This document shows positions 53,607 to 62,074 of a DNA stretch of 64,000 nucleotides, piece after piece (within the stretch, counting starts at the first letter, position 1; each line of letters begins with the position of its first letter). The stretch is from Bosea sp. (in: a-proteobacteria). Its GTDB lineage: Bacteria > Pseudomonadota > Alphaproteobacteria > Rhizobiales > Beijerinckiaceae. Position numbers and translations under genes: made by a program. Below the pieces are notes generated by a model. The model ran no database searches, had not been told where the DNA came from, and saw nothing but the letters and a program-made list of their open reading frames with translations. The DNA lies in the NCBI RefSeq assembly GCF_023953965.1, contig NZ_JAMLIX010000002.1, forward strand, positions 1,331,613 through 1,395,612, given 5' to 3'.

Positions 53607-54300
53607 CTCCTCGACCCTCACCGCCTTGCGGGAGGAATACGACCAGCTGACCAATGAATGGGAAGGCGCCGACGAAATCCCCGAAGACGTGCAGGCACGA
53701 CTGGGGGAAGTCGAAAGCGAGGTGGAACGCATCAAGGCGCTGTGCTTCGCTTACTTGCCCGACGATATCGCCCGCTGCGGCGTGTTCGTCAGCCTGTGGC
53801 AGGACGGCACGGTGCGGGTCGAGCGCGGCTTTGTTCGTTCCGAGGACGAGCAGCCCCAGCCGGAAGAGGCCGAGCCAGCAGATGGCGAAGAAGGCAGCGT
53901 CGAAGCTGAAACCGAGACGGAGGACGACGAGCAAGGCGACGCCAGCAAGCCCCTGTCGAATGCGCTGGTGCGCGATCTGACAGCCAACCGCACCTTGGGG
54001 CTGCGCGTTGCGCTGGGCGAGCAGCCGGATATGGCGCTGATCGCCGTCACCCATGCGCTGGCTTCCCGGCTGTTCTACCGATACGCCGATGCCTCCTGCC
54101 TCGAAATCCGGCCCACCAGTGCCGAACTCGGCGGGCATGCCCCCGGCATCGAGGACACGGTAGCGGCGAAGACGCTGGCGGATCGTCATGCCGCATGGCA
54201 GGCGGATATTCCGCAGGACAGCGCCGACCTATGGAGCTTCATCGCGCGGCTGGATCAGGCGAGCGTGATGGCGCTGCTAGCGCACCCCGAACAGGGCAAG
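53607..54300 (+). pseudogene. C-terminal part of a plasmid-type ParB
   Basis: From LTALREEYDQLTNEWEGADE onward the translation matches the C-terminal half of plasmid ParB/RepB-like partition proteins, with an acidic linker, LTANRTLGLRVALGEQPDMAL, and DLWSFIARLDQASVMALLAH. The N-terminal nuclease-like and HTH domains are absent and the extreme C-terminus is replaced by unrelated sequence. It indicates integration of plasmid DNA. Confidence 0.7.
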
Positions 54301-54754
54301 CCGATCCGGATGGCGGCCGAGTACGTTCGCGTTGCCTTTCCCAAGCTCTTCGGCACGGCTCGCCTGATCTCTATGCGGCTTGTGGGACCGGCTCCCGATA
54401 GGGCTCGCCGGTGGTCATGATCGCCCAGACCACCCGGGCAGTCTTATTCGCCAAGCACCGCCGATCTCGGCCAGAGAGAGGGCGATCCCGTTCGACGCCA
54501 TTGCAGAAACGAAGACCACAGCGGTCCCGGATCGGTTCCATGCCCAGCCAAACGCAGGCTCCCGGGCATCCCCGTCGGAGTATTGCCCCCCAGTCCTTCG
54601 CTTCGCACCATCCTGCAAACCACGGCGCGCGGCGAAATCCCCATAGCGCACGGCCCCGGGCCGCGGCTTCCTCCCCTGGAGGTTTTCGGACGCCGGCCCA
54701 TCAGCCCAGTCCGAACCCGATCGCACGGGCCGCCATCCGAAATCATTCACACTA
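54301..54754. other. Degenerate sequence between the ParB fragment and IS5
   Basis: No gene can be supported here. Open frames are short, lack domains and have shifting composition, consistent with mixed IS and plasmid debris. Confidence 0.4.
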
Positions 54755-55545
54755 GGTCGTGTGGACGAACCTGATCCAGATGCGGATCGTCGCAAGTTGG
54801 ACGAAGCCGAGGAAGCTGGACGCGAGCTTGTCGTAGCGCGTCGCAACGCGGCGTGAGTGCTTGATCTTGTTGAAGAAGCGCTCGATGCGGTTGCGGTGGG
54901 CGTAGGTCTTCCGGCAGACGGGGCGCTGGACCCTACGGTTCGTTTTGGTCGGGATGACAGGCTCGATGCCGCGGCCTTCAAGGTCGTCCCGAATGGCGTC
55001 GCTGTCATAGCCTTTGTCGGCGAGCATGGCGACGGGATCGGGTGCGTCCTCGTCCATGAGGTCGCCATAGGCTGTCATGTCCGAGGCCTGGCCGGGCGTC
55101 AGGCGGAAGCCGACCGCAAGACCCTCCGCATTCGCTCTGGTATGAACTTTGGTCGTGAGCCCACCGCGCGAACGGCCAATACCGTTTCTCTGAATCCCCC
55201 CCTTCCTCCGGCAGCGTGCTGGTGCGCCCGGACGATGGTGGAATCGATCATCTGCATTGTGTTGTCAGAGGCTTCGCTTTCGGCCAAGGCGCTCAACATC
55301 ACGTCCCAGACGCCCGCCTCGGTCCAGCGGCGATATTGTCGGTGGACCGAATTCCACTTGCCCAGTTCGTCGGGCAGATCGCGCCAGGGCGAGCCGGTGC
55401 GCGTGACCCAAAGGACCGCGTCGAGCACCCTGCGATGATCGCTGGGAGGGCGGCCGCCCTGTGCGCCGCTCTCAAGCAGAAAAGGCGCGAAGAACGCCCA
55501 TTCCTCGTCCGTCATCAGCCCGCGAAGCACCGCTGCTCTCCCCAA
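54752..55545 (-). CDS. IS5 family transposase in two frames
   Basis: The first frame (55545 down to about 55200) gives MTDEEWAFFAPFLLESGAQG and the DDE aspartate region MIDSTIVRAHQHAAG. The second, in the -1 frame, continues through RSRGGLTTKVHTRANAEG, GYDSDAIRDDL and HRNRIERFFNKIKHSRRVATRYDK to 54752. The switch falls in a run of seven G (55196-55202). Two-frame transposases joined by -1 frameshifting are normal for the IS427 group, so the shift may be programmed rather than a mutation. Its stop uses the element end. Confidence 0.8.
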
Positions 55546-55560
55546 AGACCAGCTTTGATG

Positions 55561-56903
55561 ATGTGGACGCCCCTGCCCACCGGCGGCGCTATGGTGCCGA
55601 TCCGGCTGCCGAAGCAGCGAGAGGAGCGTGCGCGATGACGATCACGACGATTGGACTGGACCTGGCGAAGAGCGTCTTTCAGGCGCATGGGATTGATGAG
55701 AACGGCGCGACGGCATTGGTCAGGAAGCTGCATCGCAAGCAGATGCTGCCGTTCTTCTCAAAGCTTCCGCCCTGCCTGATCGGCGTGGAGGCATGCGGAA
55801 CGGCGCACCATTGGGCGCGAACGCTCTCGGCGATGGGACATGAGGTTCGCCTGATCCCGCCGTCCTACGTCAAGGCCTTCGTCAAGCGCGGCAAAAGCGA
55901 CGCCCTCGACGCAGAGGCGATCTGCGAAGCGGTCCAGCGGCGGACAATGCAGTTCGTACCGGTGAAGACGGTCGACCAGCAGGGCATCCTCATGACCCAT
56001 CGCGCCCGCTCGTTGCTTGTTCGCCAGCGCACGCAAGCCGCCAACGCCTTGCGATCGCATCTGGCCGAGCTGGGGCTTGTCGCCAATCCCGGCGTCGCCA
56101 ATTTGGCGAGGCTCGCCGAGCAGGCGCTCTCGGACAGGGACGCGCTTCCTTCCTTCGCCCGCGCAGCGCTGGAGATCATGCTTCGCCAGATCGTGGCCCT
56201 CGGCCAGGAGATCGCGGAACTCGATCGGCAGATCGCCTCCTGGCATGTCGAGAGCGAAGCAAGCCGCAGGCTCGCCGCTATTCCGGGCCTTGGTGTGATC
56301 ACGGCGACCGCGGTCGCCGCCACCGTCACCGATCCCGATCAGTTCCGCTCCGGCCGGCAGTTTGCCGCGTGGCTGGGCCTGACGCCACAGCAGCAGTCGA
56401 CCGGCGGCAAGACCAGGCTGGGCGGAATCTCGAAGCAGGGAGACCGCTACCTCCGTCGATTGCTCGTCGTCGGCGCCACCGCCGTCATCCGGCACACGAA
56501 GGACAAGCCGACGCCCATGGCCGCCTGGATCAGGAAGCTCTTGGAGAAGAAGCCTTTCAGGCTCGTCTCGATCGCGCTCGCCAACAAGCTCGCCCGGATC
56601 GCATGGGTCCTGATGACGCGCAAGGAGAGCTACAGACCCCAACAGCACGCCGCCTGAGCGGCCGACCGAAGAGACAACCCGAATTGGTGACGGCAGTCGA
56701 TGATGAGTGACGATCGAGCCAATGACGAGGCCAACCCGCGTGATTCAATGCGCCCCAGCAGCGCGCCAGTTTGATAGGGACCTCGTCGGCGGATTTCCAT
56801 CAGGGCCAGCGGCAACCATCACGCCGCACAAACAGGCCGGACATATGAAAGCAACCGATCAAAACATCCCGACAAAAAGCCTTGCCATAGGGGGCGTCCA
56901 CAT
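55561..56903 (+). mobile_element. IS110/IS1111-type element inserted in IS5
   Basis: A perfect 13-bp inverted pair, ATGTGGACGCCCC at 55561 and its complement at 56891-56903, brackets a complete IS110-family transposase gene. Subterminal inverted repeats of this size are the hallmark of the IS1111 subgroup. Exact boundaries may lie a few bases outside. No target duplication is expected. Confidence 0.65.
55635..56657 (+). CDS. IS110 family transposase (IS1111 group)
   Basis: This 340-aa DEDD transposase has the catalytic residues in GLDLAKSVFQ, LIGVEACGTAHHWA and RGKSDALDAEAI, and a C-terminal transposase_20 domain with the helix-hairpin-helix IPGLGVITATAVAA and GGKTRLGGISKQGDRYLRRL. It appears intact. 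Start ATG 55635 is the first in frame inside the element. Confidence 0.95.
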   Translation: MTITTIGLDLAKSVFQAHGIDENGATALVRKLHRKQMLPFFSKLPPCLIGVEACGTAHHWARTLSAMGHEVRLIPPSYVKAFVKRGKSDALDAEAICEAVQRRTMQFVPVKTVDQQGILMTHRARSLLVRQRTQAANALRSHLAELGLVANPGVANLARLAEQALSDRDALPSFARAALEIMLRQIVALGQEIAELDRQIASWHVESEASRRLAAIPGLGVITATAVAATVTDPDQFRSGRQFAAWLGLTPQQQSTGGKTRLGGISKQGDRYLRRLLVVGATAVIRHTKDKPTPMAAWIRKLLEKKPFRLVSIALANKLARIAWVLMTRKESYRPQQHAA

Positions 56904-56987
56904 ATGAATCACGCCTCAACCGATTTGGGAATCCGCTTTGTCCACACGACCTACACCCACCCGCAGTTCTCTCTTTATGTTCGTGAA

Positions 56988-57014
56988 TGGCGCTTTCTAC
57001 AGGATTCGAACATG
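56988..57014 (-). other. tRNA 3'-end-like sequence
   Basis: Read on the minus strand, CATGTTCGAATCCTGT followed by AGAAAGCGCCA looks like the T-arm and 3' acceptor strand of a tRNA ending in CCA. No matching 5' acceptor (GCTTTCT) or anticodon arm is found, so it is not a tRNA gene. It could be an attachment-site remnant or chance. Confidence 0.3.
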
Positions 57015-57211
57015 TATGGTTTCTTAGTTCAATTGGCGCTGACCGACTGGACTTCGCATGGAAGCAGAGCAAACGTGTGATCGTGCTGGCCGGATGGACC
57101 GGCCGCAAAGATAACCTCACTTCCCTTTCAGCCCCTTCGGTTCGATGCCGATCCGGGGCTCGCGGTGGTGACGGCCAATGAGCCGTTTCACCGTGAGAAG
57201 GGCAGCACACC

Positions 57212-57772
57212 ATGTCAAAGCCGACCAAAATGCAGACGAACGTACTCTCGGCAGCGAGCAAGCGGACGGATGCGACGATCACCGTGCCGCCGGAGCTGAA
57301 GGGTGCCGCCAAGCGTGCCTTTGCGGTAGGATTGATCGGCCAGGGCTGGGCTCGTGAAACAAGGAACGGGCACGGAGGCCCTGCCGGACCGGCCCCGGCT
57401 GAAGCTCAGTCGAGGCCAAGCCTGGTGATCACGGCGCTCGGCCGGCAGGTGATCACCTGGCATCACGAGGCCGAATCCGCTGTAACTGTCGTCTCGCCAG
57501 CACCGAAACAGGTGGCGGACTCCAGCACTTGTTTGCCGGAGCTGCCCGCGGAGAACGGCCCAGCCAAAGCGACGAAGCAGGCGCTCGTGATCGGCCTGCT
57601 CACCCGTCCCGAGGGGGCCTCCTGCGATGAACTGATCACCGCGACCGGCTGGCTGCCGCATACAGTTCGCGCCGCCCTGGTGCGGCTGCGCCAGAAGGGG
57701 TTGAGCATCGTGCTCAGCCGGGGTGAAGACGAGATCAGCCGCTATCGGCTGGTCGAGGCCACTGCCGCGTGA
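57212..57772 (+). CDS. DUF3489 domain protein
   Basis: This 186-aa protein has a variable N-terminal half and a C-terminal DUF3489 winged-helix-like domain (KATKQALVIGLLTRPEGASC followed by DELITATGWLPHTVRAAL). It probably binds DNA. It is the first gene of a coupled trio with DUF2924 and a large serine recombinase, a combination common in alphaproteobacterial islands. Confidence 0.88.
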   Translation: MSKPTKMQTNVLSAASKRTDATITVPPELKGAAKRAFAVGLIGQGWARETRNGHGGPAGPAPAEAQSRPSLVITALGRQVITWHHEAESAVTVVSPAPKQVADSSTCLPELPAENGPAKATKQALVIGLLTRPEGASCDELITATGWLPHTVRAALVRLRQKGLSIVLSRGEDEISRYRLVEATAA

Positions 57773-58254
57773 ATGCCATGGCGAAGCGACCGCCCCGGTC
57801 CGGCAAGGCGGATAGCGTTGGGACGGCCGAGGACCTTCCCTCGGCCATCAGTGCCGAGGCCTTACGGGCGGGCTGGCGCCGGACGATCGGCAAGCCGATG
57901 CCAAGACATCTGCCCCAGATGTTGCTGATGCGCGTCCTGGCCTATCGCCAGCAGGCGCTGCGCCATGGCGATCTCAGCCGCCAAGCGCTGGCGGAGCTGA
58001 AGCGAGCAGCCGCCCGGACCGGACGCGACGAGGGCAATGGCGGCAGCCCGCCATCTGCCCCTCGCATCCTCAAGCCTGGCACCCTGCTGGTGCGCGAGCA
58101 TGGCGGGGCGATGCACCAGGTCATGGTGATGGCGAATGGCTTTGCCTGGCGGGGAAAAACCTATCCGAGCCTGTCAGGCGTCGCCTTCGCCATCACCGGC
58201 ACCCGCTGGAACGGGCCGCGATTCTTCGGTCTCGACAGGCGGGGGCGGTTATGA
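57769..58254 (+). CDS. DUF2924 domain protein
   Basis: This 161-aa protein has the DUF2924 core: LRAGWRRTIGKPMPRHLPQM, LMRVLAYRQQALRHGDLS, LKPGTLLVREHGGAMHQV and FAWRGKTYPSLSGVAFAITG, ending FFGL. Function is unknown but it almost always accompanies recombinases. GTG 57769 overlaps the DUF3489 stop; ATG 57778 is an alternative. The stop overlaps the recombinase ATG. Confidence 0.9.
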   Translation: MNAMAKRPPRSGKADSVGTAEDLPSAISAEALRAGWRRTIGKPMPRHLPQMLLMRVLAYRQQALRHGDLSRQALAELKRAAARTGRDEGNGGSPPSAPRILKPGTLLVREHGGAMHQVMVMANGFAWRGKTYPSLSGVAFAITGTRWNGPRFFGLDRRGRL

Positions 58255-59870
58255 CCCGTCCTGCGGTCAAGCCGCTGCGCTGCGCGATCTATACCCGCGT
58301 CTCGACCGATCACGGGTTGGAGCAGGAGTTCAACTCGCTCGATGCTCAGCGCGAGGCGGCTGAAGCCTATGTCAGAAGCCAATCCCACGAGGGCTGGCGC
58401 CTCCTGCCCGAGGCTTATGACGATGGCGGCTTCTCTGGCGGGACCATGGAACGGCCAGGGCTTCAGCGGCTCCTGGCCGATATCGAAGCCGGCCGCATCG
58501 ACATCGTGGTGGTCTATAAGGTCGACCGGCTGACCCGCTCGCTCGCCGACTTCGCCAAGCTCGTCGAACTGTTCGATGCCCACGGCGTCTCCTTCGTCTC
58601 GGTGACGCAAGCCTTCAACACCACCAGCAGCATGGGCAGGCTGACGCTGAACGTGCTGCTCTCCTTCGCCCAGTTCGAGCGCGAGGTCACCGGCGAGCGC
58701 ATCCGCGACAAGATCGCCGCTTCCAAGAAGAAGGGGTTGTGGATGGGCGGCACCATACCGCTTGGCTACCGCGTTGAGGACCGCAAGCTCCTCGTCGAGC
58801 CCGATGAGGCTGCGACCGTCCGCTCGATCTTCGCGCAATATCTCGAACTGGGATCGATCCGGGCGCTGCAAGATGCGCTGCGCAAGCAAGGCGTCCGGTC
58901 ACGGACCAGAATCCTCAGCAATGGCAAGAGCGTCGGCGGCGTGCCGCTCACGAACGGTCCCCTCGCCTATCTGCTGAAGAACCGGACCTATCTCGGCGAG
59001 ATCAACCATCGCTGCCAGAGCTATCCCGGTGAGCACGAGGCGATCATCCCGGCCGAGCAGTTCGAGGCGACCCAAAGGCTGGTCGCCCGGAACACCATCG
59101 AGCACCGCCGGCTGCGCTTGCGCTCATTAGCGCTGTTGATCGGCCGGCTGCGTGATGATCGTGGCCATGCCATGAGCCCGAGCTATGCGGTCAAGAACCG
59201 GGTGCGCTATCGCTACTATGTCTCGCAGGCCGCCATGCAAGGCCGCAAGGCCGAAGCCGGCACATTGCGGCGGGTCGCGGCCGATGCGATCGAACAGGCC
59301 GTCCTCGCGTCCTTGCGATCCGTCGCAATGGCAATGAGAGCCGGTGATCAGCACGCCTCAGACATAGATCATCCGGAATCGGATGCAGCCCTGATCCAGC
59401 ATCTGGTCGACCACATCGTCGTCGGCAAGACCGAGATCGTCATCCATCTCATCCCGGATAGCGTTCCAGCCGGCCATCCAGCTGCGCTCGCCCTGGCCTG
59501 GACTCCCCCCTCCCCGACTCGCCGGCGCGAGATCGTCGAGGTCGCCGGGATGGACGACCGTCAGGCTGCAACCCCAATGAACGAGGAGACCCGCGGCAAG
59601 CTGGTCCAGGCCATCGCGCGGGCACGCTCCTGGCTGGCCGAGCTGCTCAAGGACACGATGCTCTCGACCGATGCCATCGCCGCCCGCGAGAGCCTAAGTG
59701 AGCGCGCGGTTCGCATGCGACTCTCGCTTGCCTTCCTGGCGCCCGACATCGTCGAGGCCGCCATCGCCGGGCATCTGCCGCAGAGCTTCGGCATCACCCG
59801 ACTCAGCGACCTGCCCCCGGGCTGGACCGAGCAGCGCAAAGTGCTGGGGCTGGCCGAGAGGCCGCGCTGA
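58251..59870 (+). CDS. Large serine recombinase
   Basis: This 539-aa recombinase has the resolvase catalytic domain with Ser18 (IYTRVSTDHGLEQEFNSLDA), YDDGGFSGGTMERPGLQRL and VVYKVDRLTRSLADFAKLVE, then a recombinase domain (GTIPLGYRVEDRKLLVEPDE) and a long C-terminal region. No zinc-ribbon cysteine set is seen. It likely integrates or excises an island together with the two coupled DUF proteins. Confidence 0.93.
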   Translation: MTRPAVKPLRCAIYTRVSTDHGLEQEFNSLDAQREAAEAYVRSQSHEGWRLLPEAYDDGGFSGGTMERPGLQRLLADIEAGRIDIVVVYKVDRLTRSLADFAKLVELFDAHGVSFVSVTQAFNTTSSMGRLTLNVLLSFAQFEREVTGERIRDKIAASKKKGLWMGGTIPLGYRVEDRKLLVEPDEAATVRSIFAQYLELGSIRALQDALRKQGVRSRTRILSNGKSVGGVPLTNGPLAYLLKNRTYLGEINHRCQSYPGEHEAIIPAEQFEATQRLVARNTIEHRRLRLRSLALLIGRLRDDRGHAMSPSYAVKNRVRYRYYVSQAAMQGRKAEAGTLRRVAADAIEQAVLASLRSVAMAMRAGDQHASDIDHPESDAALIQHLVDHIVVGKTEIVIHLIPDSVPAGHPAALALAWTPPSPTRRREIVEVAGMDDRQAATPMNEETRGKLVQAIARARSWLAELLKDTMLSTDAIAARESLSERAVRMRLSLAFLAPDIVEAAIAGHLPQSFGITRLSDLPPGWTEQRKVLGLAERPR

Positions 59871-60002
59871 CCGGAGCCGTCGGGCTCGGGCGGCGATCCC
59901 GTTTCGACAGGCCTCCCGCTAACCGCAGGAATGCGACCTCCTGGATCGATGTCGACCAGAGCGCAGTCGTCAGGCTCACCTCACAGATCATAGCGGACAC
60001 GA

Positions 60003-60087
60003 AACCGGTCTCCGCCGCGCTGCGAACCGGTCTCCGGCACAACCCGATTCCCAATCGCGGAAAGACGAAATCAGGGCCCGGAGACCG
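60003..60087. repeat. CGGTCTCCG repeats downstream of the recombinase
   Basis: AACCGGTCTCCG occurs at 60003 and 60025, and the inverted core CGGAGACCG at 60079-60087. They follow the recombinase gene by about 130 bp and could be recombinase or att sites. No gene is seen in 59871-60339. Confidence 0.4.
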
Positions 60088-60339
60088 ACCGCCCGGCACA
60101 GGCCAGATCGGCCCTGCTCAGGTCTCAGGGAGACACTTCCCTAGCCAACACAAGCGGCAAGTCTTTGAAATATCGAAAGAATCCTGAGAGTCCGCAAAGA
60201 GTCCGGGTCCTACACGGATGAGTGGTGGGCCGGGCCGGACAGAACTGAGAACACGTATACCATTGAGATCGTACTTTAATTGTACGCCTCCGAGGAGGGC
60301 CATCTTGCGCTGATCAAGAGGCGGTAGCTGACTGTCGAT

Positions 60340-60361
60340 ATGGATAGCCATATTGATAGTC
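60340..60361 (+). pseudogene. First codons of IS66 tnpA, separated by IS3
   Basis: ATG 60340 begins MDSHIDS, which continues in frame at 61695 after removing the IS3 element and one copy of its target duplication. The joined sequence is 402 bases, exactly 134 codons. Confidence 0.7.
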
Positions 60362-60424
60362 TGAAACGGCCCCCGAATTCCCCGGACAGGTCTCACCCTT
60401 AAAATAAGGGTTGGGAGTAATGTC

Positions 60425-60823
60425 GTGTCTATGACTGGTTCTTATCCGAAGGTTGAGGTCCTGACCGGGCCTGAGCGGCGTCGCCGGTGGTCGGTTGCGG
60501 AGAAGTTGGAGATCGTCGCGCAGACGCGCGAGGCGGGTGTCACGGTCAGCCTTGTGGCACGCCGGTGCGGCGTGTCGCCGAACCAGCTTTTCACGTGGCG
60601 GCGGCTTGCCGAGCAAGGGGCGCTGACCGCGACGGCGGCCGAGGAGGAAGTGGTCCCGGCCTCCGCCTTCCGGGAGCAGCAGGAGCAAATCCGCGAATTG
60701 CAGCGGCTCCTGGGCAAGAAGACCCTGGAGGTGGAAATCCTGAAGGACGCCCTCGAACTGGCGGAGGATATAAAAAAACGGAGATTGCGGTCGCTGTCGC
60801 TGCCCAAGGACGGTTTGCCATGA
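60425..60823 (+). CDS. IS3 family transposase OrfA
   Basis: This 132-aa protein has an N-terminal helix-turn-helix (RRRWSVAEKLEIVAQTREAG, RRCGVSPNQLFTWRRLAEQG) and a leucine-zipper-like C-terminus (LQRLLGKKTLEVEILKDALE). It binds the IS ends. ATG 60431 is an alternative start. Its end overlaps orfB, reached by -1 frameshifting. Confidence 0.92.
   Translation: MSMTGSYPKVEVLTGPERRRRWSVAEKLEIVAQTREAGVTVSLVARRCGVSPNQLFTWRRLAEQGALTATAAEEEVVPASAFREQQEQIRELQRLLGKKTLEVEILKDALELAEDIKKRRLRSLSLPKDGLP
60772..60778 (+). other. A7 slippery site for OrfAB frameshift
   Basis: A run of seven A in the orfA codons for DIKK is positioned so that a -1 slip joins orfA to the orfB frame (GGYKKTEIAVAVAA), the normal way IS3 elements make the OrfAB transposase. 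Confidence 0.75.
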
Positions 60824-61659
60824 ACACCGTCGCCGCGACGCTGGACGTGGCCCGTTCGCATCTCGCCGCCCGGCTGGCGCAGCGGACGGCCGGGCGCTCT
60901 CCCCAGCGCAGAGGCCGTCCGCCCCTGCCGGAAGAGGCGCTCCTGGCCGAGATCGAGACGGTCATCGAGGACATGCCAACCTACGGCTATGCTCGCGTCT
61001 GGGCCAGATTGCGCCGCAAAGCCCTGACCGAGGGCCGTGCGCCCGCCAATCGCAAGCGCGTCTATCGGGTGATGAAGGTCAACGGCCTTCTGCTCGAACG
61101 CCATGCCGGTGGGGTCGAGCGCCGTCACGACGGCCGCATCGCCGTCGAACGCTCCAACCTGCGCTGGTGCTCGGACGGCTTCGAGATCGGCTGCGACAAC
61201 GGCGAAAAGGTCCGCGTCGCCTTCGCGCTCGATTGCTGCGACCGGGAAGCCATTGGCCATGTCGCCACCACCGAGGGCATCAAGGGCGAAGATGTCTGCG
61301 ACCTCATGGTCACCGCCGTCGAGCACCGCTTCGGCAAGGTCAACCGCCTGCCGCAGACCATCGAATGGCTGACCGATAACGGCTCCTGCTACATCGCAGG
61401 TCCGACCCGCCGCTTTGCCCGCGATATCGGCCTGGAGCCGCTCACAACTCCGGTCCAGAGCCCGCAGAGCAACGGCATGGCCGAAGCCTTCGTGCGAACC
61501 TTCAAGCGCGACTACGTCTCGGTGAATCCCATCCCCGATGCCAAAACCGTCATGCTCGCCCTGCCGGAATGGTTCGACCACTACAACGAGCTTCACCCGC
61601 ACAGGTCGCTCGGATATCGTTCACCCCGCGAGTTCATCGCGGCCCATGCAGCACCGTGA
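60820..61659 (+). CDS. IS3 family transposase OrfB
   Basis: This 279-aa part has the rve integrase domain with DDE residues in NLRWCSDGFEIGCDNG, EWLTDNGSCYIAG and NGMAEAFVRTFKRDYV, preceded by the HTH_21 region (IEDMPTYGYARVWARLRRKA). ATG 60820 overlaps the orfA stop; the functional product is probably the OrfAB fusion from the A7 site. Confidence 0.92.
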   Translation: MNTVAATLDVARSHLAARLAQRTAGRSPQRRGRPPLPEEALLAEIETVIEDMPTYGYARVWARLRRKALTEGRAPANRKRVYRVMKVNGLLLERHAGGVERRHDGRIAVERSNLRWCSDGFEIGCDNGEKVRVAFALDCCDREAIGHVATTEGIKGEDVCDLMVTAVEHRFGKVNRLPQTIEWLTDNGSCYIAGPTRRFARDIGLEPLTTPVQSPQSNGMAEAFVRTFKRDYVSVNPIPDAKTVMLALPEWFDHYNELHPHRSLGYRSPREFIAAHAAP

Positions 61660-61694
61660 GAAATGTCCGGGCTTTTGGGGGCTACAACATAGTC

Positions 61695-62074
61695 ATGCGG
61701 TTACGCGTCTGGAAATCGTTGAGATGGGTCGGCGCCGCCGCTGGCCTGACGCAACCAAGCTTCGGATCGTCGAGGAGAGCTATTCCGGGCCACGTCTTGT
61801 TTCGGCGACAGCGCGTCGACACGGCATTTCGAACCAGCTTCTGCACCTTTGGCGGCGCGCATGGCGCGAAGGCCGCCTTGGAGGCGAAGCCGCCGGAGGC
61901 TTTGTTCCAGCTGTGATCGTGCCGGAGATGGCCGCGACGAGCGGAACGCCGGTGTCAGGCACGGCTGGGCGCATTGCGGTGGTAAGTGCGAACGGGCGAC
62001 GCCTGATCGTGGAACGCGATGTCGACGTCGAGGCTCTGATCCGGATCGTGCAAGCGCTGGAGCGGCTTGCGTGA
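61695..62074 (+). pseudogene. IS66 TnpA (helix-turn-helix accessory protein), split by IS3
   Basis: Continues the 60340 start in frame: VTRLEIVEMGRRRRWPDATK, YSGPRLVSATARRHGISNQL, and a C-terminal basic region ending QALERLA. The intact protein would be 133 aa. IS66 TnpA is an accessory DNA-binding protein. Its stop overlaps the tnpB start (GTGA). Confidence 0.8.

Larger units (their letters stand above)
54755..56951 (-). mobile_element. IS5-family element (IS427-like) split by another IS
   Basis: The ends are inverted: GGTCGTGTGGAC at 54755 and its complement ending at 56951, each flanked by TA. The transposase genes occupy the left part. The promoter-proximal end is displaced to about 56904-56951 by the IS1111-type element inserted in between. 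Without the insertion the element would be roughly 850 bp, the normal size of the group. Confidence 0.7.
60362..61689 (+). mobile_element. IS3-family insertion sequence
   Basis: This 1328-bp element starts with TG and ends with CA. Its imperfect terminal inverted repeats of about 34 bp share GCCCCC, CCGGACA and TCTCAC blocks. A 5-bp target duplication TAGTC flanks it (60357-60361 and 61690-61694). It carries orfA and orfB with a slippery A7 between them. It interrupts IS66 tnpA. Confidence 0.9.

Noticed and set aside
53263..54420. A single 385-aa ParB gene
   Set aside because: Only the C-terminal half matches ParB; the first third is out-of-frame IS110 and promoter sequence, so it is a chimera of fragments.
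56988..57100. Complete tRNA gene
   Set aside because: Only T-arm and 3' acceptor-like bases are present; no 5' acceptor, D-arm and anticodon arm in the right order could be folded by eye.
60487..60819. OrfB of the IS3 element starting at 60487
   Set aside because: This upstream part of the frame overlaps orfA and has no transposase features; OrfB is reached by frameshift at the A7 run or from ATG 60820.
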